From contig NZ_AOFD01000020.1 in the NCBI RefSeq assembly GCF_000332815.1, forward strand, positions 1-64,000: a DNA stretch of 64,000 nt, written 5' to 3'. A program made the translations under genes and the position numbers. Every line of letters starts with the position of its first letter. Positions within the stretch are counted from its first letter, which is position 1. Below the pieces are notes generated by a model. It did not search any database. It was not told where the DNA came from and saw only the letters and a program-made list of their open reading frames with translations. The DNA comes from Arthrobacter nitrophenolicus (GTDB lineage Bacteria > Actinomycetota > Actinomycetes > Actinomycetales > Micrococcaceae). Below are positions 54,005 through 62,225 of this stretch, piece after piece.

Positions 54005-56282
54005 TCAGCCGTGCAGAGCCTCCTCCACCGCAGCGAGCAGGCTGTTGAACCGCGCGTTAGCGGGGAGGTCATCAAGGACAACGGGACTGCCGTCCGGGCC
54101 GCCCAACGGGACCTGCCAGTTCGGGTACAGCGCCTCGGTGGTTCCGGGCTGGTTCTGCACGCGCCGCTCCCCCACTGCGTCCACCAAGGCCACGCCCAGC
54201 AGGACCGACGGCGTCTGCGTGAGCAGCAGGTGCAGGGCCTCGATGGTGCGCTCCTCGGAGCCGGATGGTCCGGGACCACCGGAGCCGCCGGTCCCGTCCT
54301 CCGGAAGGTAGCCCCGCTCCCGCAGCATGGCGAGCATCTTTTCCAAGGACGCGTTGTGCTCGGCCCGCTCTTCGGCTTCGGAGCGTTCCAGCAGGCCCAG
54401 CCTGCTCCGCAGCGCCACATGGTCGCCGGCCAGGTAGCCGGCGGTGGGCGGAAGGTCGTGGGTGTTCACGCTGGCAAGCGCCTGCGTACGGTACTTTTCG
54501 GGCGCAAGCGGGGAATCGCCGTCGTACTCAAACCAAAGGATGGACGTGCCCATGATGCCGCGCGCGGCCAGGTAGTCCCGCACCCACGGTTCGAAGGTGC
54601 CGAGGTCCTCGCCGATCACCACGGCCCCGGCGCGGTGCGCCTCAAGGGCCAGGATGCCGATCAGTGCCTCGTGGTCGTAGCGGACGTAGGCGCCGTCGCC
54701 GGGGGCGTTGCCCACCGGAATCCACCAGAGCCGGAACAGTCCGAGAATGTGGTCCACCCGGATGCCGCCGGCGTGCCGCAGCACGGTGGCGAGCATATTG
54801 CGGAAGCTGGTAGCCGGCCTCCGCCAGCCGAACGGGGTGCCACGGCGGCTGGCCCCAGTCCTGGCCCTGCTGGTTGTACATGTCCGGCGGCGCACCCACG
54901 CTGGTGGCCGGCGCCAGCACGTTCCGGAGGGTCCAGGCGTCGGCACTGCTGTGGTCCACGCCGACTGCAAGGTCGTGGACCACACCCAGCCGCATGCCCG
55001 ACCTCAGCGCGGCCTGCTGGGCATTCTCGAGCTGCTCGTCGCAAATCCACTGCAGCCAGCGGTGGAAGCCGATCCGGTCGCCAAGCTTTTCCCGGAGCGC
55101 TTCCGCTTCAGGGGTGCCCAAGGCGGTGGCGGGGTCGGTCCACAGCGGAGCATCCGGGGCGAGGTCCTCGCGGATGGCGGACCACAGGGCGAAATCGTCG
55201 AGTCCGCTGCCGGAAATCCGGCAGAACTCGTCGAACGCTGCCTGCCGGGCAGGCGAACGGCGGGTGTGGTACAGAAGTTCCAGTGCCTGCAGCTTTGCGG
55301 CGTAGACGGAATTCCGGTCCAGCCGCCCGCCGTCCTTGTTGAGTCCGGCCACTTCCTCGTGCAGTTTTTCCAGCTGGGCACGTTTGCGCGGCTTCAGGTA
55401 GGCCAGTTCGGGAATGGCCTCAATCCGGATATAGAGCGGGTTGAAGAACCGCCGGGTGGACGGCGAATAGGGCGAAGGCTGGACCGGCGGAACGGGCTCC
55501 GCCGCATGCAGCGGATTGACCAGCACATAGTCGGCGCCGCGGGCACCGCTCAGCGCGGCAAGGTCGGCCAGGTCCGAGAAGTCGCCGATGCCCCATGACC
55601 GCTTGGACCGGACGGAATACAGCTGCGTTGCCAGGCCCCAGCCCCGGCGCTTCTCCAGTTCCTTTGCCGTCTCAAGCCGGGCAGGAGCCACCACCAGCGT
55701 GGCGGACGCGGTGGTGCCTTCCGACTCGGCCACAAGCGTGTGCCAGCCCAGCGGCAGGTCCTGCGGGAGGGCGAAGGTTGCCCGGCCCACCGACACACCG
55801 TCCACGTCCACGGGCTGCACCCAGACGTCCTGCTGTTCCGCTTCCCGCGTCCCGGCCCCGCCTTCCAGCGTGATGGCCAGGCTGGCAGCGGCTCCTTCCC
55901 GCACATGCACGGGGACCTGCGCCGGCTCGCCCTGCTGGATTACGACGGCGGGTGGCAGCATCCGCCGCCACGGCGCCAGTGCCGCTTCCGCCAGCGCTTC
56001 CTGGATGTGCTGGTTGGTGTGCGCCTGGACGCCCAAGGCAGCCAAAACCTTGATGAGTGTTTCCTCGGCCACCGAGTGCGGCAGCCCATCCCAGCCCTGG
56101 AACGAAGTTCCCACGCCGTGCGCATCCGCCAACTGCTGGAGCAGGTGGGGGTCCACGCGTGCCCCTGTGACGGGCCCGCCGGCAGCACTTCCCGGGGCAG
56201 ATTCCCCCGCAGCCGGAACGAAGCCCGGTGGATCGGCCGGCATCGCTGGCCGTGGTGCGTGCTGCTGGTCTGAAGCCGTCAT
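54005..56282 (-). pseudogene. malQ: 4-alpha-glucanotransferase MalQ, frameshifted
   Basis: This GH77 amylomaltase transfers glucan segments between maltodextrins inside the cell. The first frame from ATG 56282 has an N-terminal immunoglobulin-like domain (about 50-215) seen in actinobacterial MalQ, then RRGWGLATQLYSVRSKRSWG, IGDFSDLADLAALSGARGAD, PYSPSTRRFFNPLYIRIEAI and VHDLAVGVDHSSADAWTL. It is lost near 54810 after LAEAGYQ. The next frame carries FRNMLATVLRHAGGIRVDHI with the nucleophile Asp, VIGEDLGTFEPWVRDYL with the acid Glu, and SVNTHDLPPTAGYLAGD. Removing one base (or adding two) gives about 759 aa. It is adjacent to the alpha-amylase, forming a starch-use pair. Confidence 0.92.
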
Positions 56283-56435
56283 GCGTGTCCGCCTCGTCTG
56301 GTGTGAAGGGATCGAACTTACAGTGCTGCCTGTTGTACCGGGCGCTCGCACCCCCGTGCACAACCGTTGGTTCAGATTATTGCAGGGCGGGGCAGAGGCG
56401 AAATGCGGCTGCCGTCACATGGGTGGGCGCCCGCC

Positions 56436-57170
56436 TCACGGCTCGAAGTGCGTGTTGACCGCTCCGTCGCTCACCCGGGCAAGGACTTCCGCCGCCAGGT
56501 CCCGCAGTTTCTGGTTGCGGTGGCTTGAGGCCTTGGTCAGCAGCGCGATGGCTTCGTCCTGGGAGCACCGGTTTTGTGCCATGATCACGCCGCAGGCGAG
56601 ATCGATGGTGGTGCGGTTCTGCATCGCGGCCGAGAGGTCTTCGGCGAGGTTCTGGGCATCCGCGATGCGCAGGGCAAGCCGCAGCGCGCGGCCGGCCAGG
56701 TCGGCAAACCCTTCGGCCCGGCTGATCACAGCCTCGGAAAAGACGCCGGGCTGGTTGGCAAAGAAGTTCAATGCGGCGCTCTGGTTCTGGTCCAGGGCAA
56801 GGGGGACGCCCAGCACGCTGCGGCAGCCGTTCTCCGCCAGGACCTTCCGGTACTCCGGCCAGCGGGTATCGGTCTCCACGTCGGGCAGGACAACGAAACT
56901 CATGCTCTCCAGGGCAGTGAGGCACGGCCCCTGCCCCAGGTCCTGTTCCAGCGCGTCCAGTTCCCTTGCCCGCTCGCTGCTGCCCGCCACCGTGGTGCTG
57001 CGTTTACGCCGCCGGAGGGTCACCCCGCATTCAATGTGCGTGCCGGCAGACTCGCTCAGGGTCGCGGCCGCCACTGTGGACAGCTCCGTGAGGAAATCGC
57101 TCACATTGGTGCTGCCAATAATCAGGTCGTGCAGCTTTACGAACTGCTCGTCTTTACTGGGGGTGGCCAT
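56436..57170 (-). CDS. GAF and ANTAR domain-containing regulator
   Basis: This 244-aa protein has a GAF sensor domain (about 25-165: GVTLRRRKRSTTVAGSSERA, LGQGPCLTALESMSFVVLPD, GVPLALDQNQSAALNFFANQ) and a C-terminal ANTAR RNA-binding helix bundle (LSAAMQNRTTIDLACGVIMA, QNRCSQDEAIALLTKASSHR). ANTAR proteins bind paired hexanucleotide RNA hairpins to prevent termination. The signal is unknown. It is divergent from the AKR at 57349. No histidine kinase or RNA target is visible nearby. Confidence 0.94.
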   Translation of the reverse strand: MATPSKDEQFVKLHDLIIGSTNVSDFLTELSTVAAATLSESAGTHIECGVTLRRRKRSTTVAGSSERARELDALEQDLGQGPCLTALESMSFVVLPDVETDTRWPEYRKVLAENGCRSVLGVPLALDQNQSAALNFFANQPGVFSEAVISRAEGFADLAGRALRLALRIADAQNLAEDLSAAMQNRTTIDLACGVIMAQNRCSQDEAIALLTKASSHRNQKLRDLAAEVLARVSDGAVNTHFEP

Positions 57171-57348
57171 CCCTCAATATAAGCGAGATCGCGGGCTGCG
57201 CGCGCGCCACAAAACGTCATCCGGGCCCCCTCCGTTACTTCGTGCGTCGAAAAGCGAAGGACTAAGGCAGGAATCTTCAGGCAACCGGCGGATCTGGGTA
57301 GCCTCATGACGGGTCAAGGGCAAGCAAGCCAACGGGAGGAGACCGGGG

Positions 57349-58395
57349 ATGAGCCTCAACGAACTGCGGGTGTTCGGGCGGTCGGGAACCCCCGTCAGCG
57401 CACTCACGCTGGGCACCATGAACTTCGGCGAAGGGACCGGCGGACCGTCCGGGGCGCCCACCGGCGCCGAGGAAAGCATCCGGATCATCCACGCCGCACT
57501 GGACGCAGGCATCACGGCGATCGACACCGCCGATGTCTACTCGCAGGGCCAGTCCGAGCAGGTGGTGGGCCGGGCACTGCGCGGACGCCGCGATGATGTT
57601 TTCCTTGCCACCAAGTTCCATGGGCAGATGAGCGCCAACCCCGCGCACTGCGGCAACTCCCGCCGCTGGATCACCCAGGCAGTGGAAGGCAGCCTCCGCC
57701 GGCTGCAGACGGACCGCATCGACCTCTACCAGGCGCACCGGCCCGACTACAACACCGACGTCCTGGAAACCATCACCACCCTCAACGACCTGATCCGGCA
57801 GGGCAAGATCCTCTACTACGGCACGTCCGTCTTCACGCCGGCGCAGCTGGTGGAGGCGCAGTGGCTGGCCACCACCAACCATCTGATCCCGCCGCTCGGC
57901 AACCAGGTGCCGTACTCGATGCTGGTCCGCGGCAACGAGCGGGACGTGCTGCCCATCGCGCAGCAGTACGGGCTGGGTGTCCTTGCCTATGGACCGCTGG
58001 CCGGCGGCTGGCTGTCCGGAAGCTTCGTGCTGGAGTCCGGCCGGCCGGCCACCCGGGTGCATTCCCTGCCCGGGCGGTACGACATCTCCGGCCCCTCCAG
58101 TGAGCGGAAGCTGCTGGCGGCTGACGCCCTGGCCCGGCTGGCAGACAAGCTGGAGCTCCCGCTGGTTGATCTCGCCGTCGGCTTTGCCCTGGCCCATCCG
58201 GCCATCAGCAGCGTGATCATTGGCCCGCGCAGCGAGGAGCACCTGTACGCCTACCTCCGCGCCGCCGGGATCCGGCTGGGTGAGGACGTGCTGGACGCCA
58301 TCGATGACATCGTCCCGCCGGGCACCAATTTCGTGGAGCGGGACGCGGGCGCCATTGTCCCGGCCATTGAGTTCGCGGAATTACGACGGCGGTAG
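57349..58395 (+). CDS. Aldo/keto reductase
   Basis: This 348-aa AKR (voltage-gated K+ channel beta-subunit/YghZ-like group) has FGRSGTPVSALTLGTMNFGE, Asp and Tyr in AIDTADVYSQGQSEQVVGRA, Lys in FLATKFHGQM, His in YQAHRPDYNTDVLETITTLN, GVLAYGPLAGGWLSGSFV and SVIIGPRSEEHLYAYLRAAG. It is intact. The substrate is unknown. AGGAG lies 11 bp upstream of ATG 57349. Confidence 0.93.
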   Translation: MSLNELRVFGRSGTPVSALTLGTMNFGEGTGGPSGAPTGAEESIRIIHAALDAGITAIDTADVYSQGQSEQVVGRALRGRRDDVFLATKFHGQMSANPAHCGNSRRWITQAVEGSLRRLQTDRIDLYQAHRPDYNTDVLETITTLNDLIRQGKILYYGTSVFTPAQLVEAQWLATTNHLIPPLGNQVPYSMLVRGNERDVLPIAQQYGLGVLAYGPLAGGWLSGSFVLESGRPATRVHSLPGRYDISGPSSERKLLAADALARLADKLELPLVDLAVGFALAHPAISSVIIGPRSEEHLYAYLRAAGIRLGEDVLDAIDDIVPPGTNFVERDAGAIVPAIEFAELRRR

Positions 58396-58413
58396 CCGGC
58401 CTCGTGCCCCTGG

Positions 58414-58713
58414 CTACCTCTGCCGCCCGGTGCGGCGGAGGGCGAACCGGTAGCCTGCCCAGAATGCCAGCAGGAGCATTCCGGCGAGGATCAGCGCGTA
58501 GCCGAGCCTTGCCGTGCCGTCCATGAAAACCAGGCTGTTCGACGAAAAGGTGTCGTTCGCCAGCGGCGCGTAGGCAAACCAGCCCACGTCCTGCCGCGGG
58601 ACCCGCACCACCAATATGCCGATGACGGCACTGGCCACCGCGATCAGCGGCACCAGGAATCCCCGCCAAATCCGTCCGCCGGACCGGCCACTGCTGCTGT
58701 CCCCCAAAGTCAT
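58414..58713 (-). CDS. Small two-TM membrane protein
   Basis: This 99-aa protein has the helices FLVPLIAVASAVIGILVVRV and LGYALILAGMLLLAFWAGYR separated by a polar loop (GWFAYAPLANDTFSSNSLVF) that faces outside, and a basic cytoplasmic tail (RFALRRTGRQR). I do not recognise a named family. It is convergent with the AKR. Confidence 0.75.
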   Translation of the reverse strand: MTLGDSSSGRSGGRIWRGFLVPLIAVASAVIGILVVRVPRQDVGWFAYAPLANDTFSSNSLVFMDGTARLGYALILAGMLLLAFWAGYRFALRRTGRQR

Positions 58714-58816
58714 GCCTTTACCCTAGCGGCATGCCGCAAGGCGGGTCTTGACTAAGTGAGACAAGGCTCCTACGGTCAGTACCGATACCCGCTTTCATGG
58801 AATTCAGGGGCATGCC

Positions 58817-59116
58817 ATGCCAATGTCCGAAGAGGAGCGGAGGCTGCTTCACGAGCTGGAACTGCGGCTGATCGCCGACGATCCCCACCTGGCCATGGAA
58901 CTGCTCTCCGGCTATCCCGCCCGCCGCCTCCCGGCGAGGCTCTTCGCCGGCTTAGCCGCGTGCCTGCCCGGACTTGTCGTGCTCCTGGTGGGAATCGGCA
59001 GCCAGGCGGCCGCCGCCGTCGTCCTCGGCCTTTTGCTGCTGGGCGCCGGGGCCTTTGTCTTCCTGGACCGGCCCTTCCCAGGCAGGAGCCGGCGGCGAGA
59101 ACAGCCCACCGGCTAG
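58817..59116 (+). CDS. DUF3040 domain-containing membrane protein
   Basis: This 99-aa actinobacterial protein begins MPMSEEERRLLHELELRLIA, the diagnostic DUF3040 amphipathic helix, followed by DDPHLAMEL and two TM helices (LFAGLAACLPGLVVLLVGIG, AAAAVVLGLLLLGAGAFVFL). AGGGG lies 6 nt upstream of ATG 58817. Function is unknown. The stop codon TAG lies within a CTAG shared with a possible end of the convergent EamA gene. Confidence 0.93.
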   Translation: MPMSEEERRLLHELELRLIADDPHLAMELLSGYPARRLPARLFAGLAACLPGLVVLLVGIGSQAAAAVVLGLLLLGAGAFVFLDRPFPGRSRRREQPTG

Positions 59117-60066
59117 GGCCGGATGCTGCTGGCGCCCCGATCCCCGGGGAGTGCCCGGCGTCAGGATGAACAGGCTCGCCAGGACGACGGCGGCGCCAAG
59201 CCAGCCGAGCGCCGGAAGGCGCTCCCCCACCACCAGGACGGCCAGGACGGCGGCCACCACCGTCTCCAGCAGGGAGATGCTGGTTGCGGTGCTGGCGCGG
59301 ATCCGGGCAAGCCCCCAGCCGAACAGGACGTAGCCGGCAAACATCGGAACCAGCGCCATGTAGGCGCCCACCGAAAAGTTGGTCCACGACTGCAGAAGCG
59401 GGGCGCCGGTCACGGCGAGTACCGGCATCAGCAGCACCCCGCCCAGCCCGAACACCGCTCCCATCGCCGCCCGTGAGGGGATCCCGCCACTGATCAGCCG
59501 GTGCGCGGCCCACGAATACAGGGCATACGTGCCACCGGCTACCAGGCCCAGGAGGATGCCGGCGGCGGACGCTCCAGAATCTCCGCCTTCCAGGCCCGGC
59601 CCCGCGCCTGCAGGACTGTGCCCGGCAAAGGACAACAGGGCAGCACCGCCCACTCCCAGCAGCGCACCGGCAACCCACCGCCGGGTCAGCGGCTTGCGGT
59701 CCGCGAACCGCTCCACCAGAGCTGCGGCCACAGGGGCCGAGCCAATGGAGACGACGGTTCCGATGCTACGCCTGCCAGATGCATGGAGCTGTAAAAGGCA
59801 AGGGGATAGACGGCCACCGCTGCTGCGGCCAGGAGCACCAGCCGCCACCTTTCCGCCAGTCCGCCCCGGTGGTCGGTGATGGATCGGGCGGCATACAGCG
59901 CCTGCAGTAGCCCGCCGATCCCCATGGCGACAGCACCGATGGCGAGCGGACTGACGGACGGCGCGAAGGTGGCGGCCGTCCCGGTGGTTCCCCACAGGAC
60001 GGACGCGGCCGCCACGAACAGGGCTCCCCAGAGCGGTGCATCGGCCGCCGCGGTTCTTGCTGTCAC
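58952..60066 (-). pseudogene. EamA/DMT family transporter, frameshifted
   Basis: This 10-TM drug/metabolite exporter starts at GTG 60066, overlapping the TetR stop (GTGA). The first frame covers the first EamA repeat (GALFVAAASVLWGTTGTAAT, PLAFYSSMHLAGVAS). One base is missing near 59762. The second frame continues IGTVVSIGSAPVAAALVERF, GALLGVGGAALLSFAGH, the second repeat AAGILLGLVAGGTYALYSWA and ATSISLLETVVAAVLAVLVV. The frame then runs antisense into the DUF3040 gene as low-complexity sequence to 58952. The true end may be a TAG at 59113-59115, which needs another indel, so the 3' end is uncertain. Confidence 0.8.
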
Positions 60067-60659
60067 AGCTCCGCCAGCATCCGGGCAGCAATGAGCCTCG
60101 CATCCCTGAGCCGGGCATCCCCGCCTTCCAGCCCTGCCCGCGCCATGGCCCCCTCCAGGAGGAATGACAGGTGGCGTGCCAACTCTGCGGCGCGGGCCTT
60201 CTGGCCGGGCAGAAGCTCGAGTGCATGCGCTGCCAGCAGTTCCTCCACCTGTTCCTTGTGCCGCCGCACCGCTTCCCGGCCTGCGTCCCCCGCCGGGAGT
60301 TCGGCGGCGGCGTTCAGGAGCCCGCAGCCCCGGAATCCGTGTTCATAGGCGGCATTGGCATGGTCCAGGTAGGCATCGAAGACAGCCAGGACCCGGCCCC
60401 CGGCGTTCCCCGCGGTTTCCAGACGGCTGCGGTACAGCTCAAGCCATTCCGCGTGCCGGGCTTCCAGATATGCAGCCACCAGGTCGGCCTTGGAAGCGAA
60501 GTTGTTGTACAGGCTTTTCTTTGCAACTCCCGCTTCCGAGGTGATGGCGTCGATGCCGGTGCTGGCCACCCCGTTCGCATAGAACAGGCGCGCGGCTGCG
60601 TCCAGCAGCAGTTGGCGCGCTGGACGCCGGGGCGGGACTGAAACGTCCGGTGCAGGCAT
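60063..60659 (-). CDS. TetR/AcrR family transcriptional regulator
   Basis: This 198-aa repressor has an N-terminal HTH (RPARQLLLDAAARLFYANGV, ASTGIDAITSEAGVAKKSLY, NNFASKADLVAAYLEARHAE) and a ligand-binding domain with FDAYLDHANAAYEHGFRGCG, RRHKEQVEELLAAHA and LSFLLEGAMARAGLEGGD. ATG 60659 is used because GAGGAG lies 5 nt upstream. It is coupled by GTGA to the EamA transporter gene, a usual repressor-exporter pair. A 32-bp palindrome overlaps its promoter region. Confidence 0.94.
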   Translation of the reverse strand: MPAPDVSVPPRRPARQLLLDAAARLFYANGVASTGIDAITSEAGVAKKSLYNNFASKADLVAAYLEARHAEWLELYRSRLETAGNAGGRVLAVFDAYLDHANAAYEHGFRGCGLLNAAAELPAGDAGREAVRRHKEQVEELLAAHALELLPGQKARAAELARHLSFLLEGAMARAGLEGGDARLRDARLIAARMLAEL

Positions 60660-60674
60660 GGGCACTCCTCGAAA

Positions 60675-60706
60675 CAGTGGTAGGTAGACCAGTCTACCTA
60701 CCACTG
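60675..60706. promoter_or_regulatory. TetR operator: 15-bp perfect inverted repeat
   Basis: The arms CAGTGGTAGGTAGAC and GTCTACCTACCACTG are separated by CA. The site starts 16 bp upstream of the TetR start codon and is the only long palindrome near it, so autoregulation of the TetR-EamA operon is strongly suggested. The inner TAGAC-CA-GTCTA matches the style of TetR sites. Confidence 0.85.
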
Positions 60707-60797
60707 CTATTCACGGCGAGCGCGGCTCTTGCCCGCTATGTTCACGCCCGGAGTTCCGTGCTGGGATTAACGTAAGGACGCGTCAGGAGGCGGTAGC

Positions 60798-61664
60798 GTG
60801 GCAGCTATGGATGGCCGGATTGCACTGGTCACGGGAGCAACGGGAGGCCTGGCCAAGGCAGTTGCCGCGGGCCTCGCCAGGGAAGGCGCCGCCGTCGTCG
60901 TCATTGGCCGGAACTACGCCCGCGCCCAGGAGGCGGTGCAGGATATCCGTGCGCGCGTCCCGGCGGCCACGCTGGAGCCCCTCGCCTGTGACGTGTCCCT
61001 GCAATCGTCAGTCCAGGCGGCGGCGGACCAGGTCCGCGCCCGCTACGGGCGGCTCGATGTGCTGGTGAACGCGGCCGGCGTCTTCCGGAAGGAACGGCAT
61101 GTGACGGCGGAGGGGCTGGAGCTGACGTTCGCCACCAACGTCATGTCCTACTTCCTGTTCAGCAACCTGCTGCTGGATGCCCTGAAGAAAGCCGCAGCGT
61201 CCGCGGGATCGGCGCGAATTGTGAACGTGACCTCCAGGTACGGCAACACGCGCCTGGCCTTCGACGACCTGCAGACCGCCAAAGGCAAATACAGCTACCT
61301 GCGCTCCACGCCGCCCACCATGCTGGCCCGCGTGCTGCTCACCCAGGAGCTCGCGGAGCGCCTGCGCGGCACCGGCGTCGTGGCCAATGCGGTCCACCCC
61401 GGGCTGGTCAGGAACACCGGGCTGCTGAAGGACGTGGGCGGGCCGTTCCGGTGGATCACCAACAGGTTCGGGAAGACGGCGGAGCAGGCCGCGGACACGC
61501 CCCTGTGGCTGGCTACCGCCGCGGAGACAGCCGCCGTCACCGGCAAGCTGTGGGCACAGCGGAAGGAACTGCCCACCCCGGGAATGGGGTCGGACGTGGA
61601 GGCCCGGCACCGGCTCTGGGCCGAGTGCTCGCGGCTGGCCGGATGGGACGGCGTGCACAAGTAG
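60798..61664 (+). CDS. SDR family oxidoreductase
   Basis: This 288-aa classical/retinol-dehydrogenase-like SDR has ALVTGATGGLAKAVAAGLAR, VVIGRNYARAQEAV, CDVSLQSSVQAAADQV, VLVNAAGVFRKERHVT, the catalytic Ser in IVNVTSRYGN and Tyr/Lys near the YSYLRSTPPTM region; the exact YxxxK is not clean, as the lysine precedes it in AKGKYSYLRS. NAVHPGLVRNTGLL follows. Start GTG 60798 has AGGAGG 7 nt upstream. Divergent from TetR-EamA. Substrate unknown; the altered active site makes activity uncertain. Confidence 0.85.
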   Translation: MAAMDGRIALVTGATGGLAKAVAAGLAREGAAVVVIGRNYARAQEAVQDIRARVPAATLEPLACDVSLQSSVQAAADQVRARYGRLDVLVNAAGVFRKERHVTAEGLELTFATNVMSYFLFSNLLLDALKKAAASAGSARIVNVTSRYGNTRLAFDDLQTAKGKYSYLRSTPPTMLARVLLTQELAERLRGTGVVANAVHPGLVRNTGLLKDVGGPFRWITNRFGKTAEQAADTPLWLATAAETAAVTGKLWAQRKELPTPGMGSDVEARHRLWAECSRLAGWDGVHK

Positions 61665-61790
61665 CCGGAGCACCGGTGTTGAAGCTATATTGGCCCTCCG
61701 GAACTGGCGGGAATAACTTCCGGCCGCTTTGGGTTTTCGCTCTGTCCAGAACAATCTGGGCAAACCACAGCCGTACAGGAGAACGCATCA

Positions 61791-62090
61791 ATGGCAGTTG
61801 ACTACGACGCTCCGCGGGTGACTCCGGAAGAAGAACCGAACGTCGCCCTGGAGGAGCTGAAGACCGAGAAGCCGGGACGTCGGGAGGCCACCCCTGACGT
61901 TGACGAGACTGACCTCGCGGACAGCTTTGAGCTGCCCGGCGCCGACCTGTCCAACGAGGAACTGCTGATCCAGGTGGTCCCTGTGCAGCAGGACGAATTC
62001 ACCTGCATGTCCTGCTTCCTGGTCCACCACCGCAGCCAGCTGGCGCGGGAAAAGGACGGCAAGAAGTACTGCAAGGAGTGCGAGGGGTAA
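61791..62090 (+). CDS. DUF4193 family protein
   Basis: This 99-aa actinobacterial protein has an acidic N-terminal half (PDVDETDLADSFELPGADLS) and a C-terminal zinc-ribbon-like CxxC pair: EFTCMSCFLVHHRSQLA and KKYCKECEG. This is the diagnostic DUF4193 arrangement, common in actinobacteria and conserved in size. Its role is unknown; zinc binding is inferred from the four cysteines. Confidence 0.95.
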   Translation: MAVDYDAPRVTPEEEPNVALEELKTEKPGRREATPDVDETDLADSFELPGADLSNEELLIQVVPVQQDEFTCMSCFLVHHRSQLAREKDGKKYCKECEG

Positions 62091-62157
62091 AGGGGGCGGA
62101 GGCCGGCCAGGTTTGGGTTTCAACGCCCACAAGGCCTGGCAGCCGCCGGCAGGAAAG

Positions 62158-62206
62158 GGGCTGGCCGGGACCTTAATGCAGGTCCCAACCAGCCCGTAAG
62201 TTTTTG
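62158..62206 (+). terminator. Terminator after the DUF4193 gene
   Basis: Arms GGGCTGGCCGGGACCT (62158-62173) and AGGTCCCAACCAGCCC (62180-62195) pair at 14 of 16 positions around TAATGC, followed by GTAAGTTTTTG. It lies between convergent genes and probably also ends ppsA. Confidence 0.8.
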
Positions 62207-62225
62207 AACGCTATTGCCCCAGCGG

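Noticed and set aside
73..60066. Programmed ribosomal frameshifting as the cause of the broken genes
   Set aside because: The shift sites share no slippery heptamer or downstream structure, go in both directions and hit unrelated genes; indel errors are simpler.
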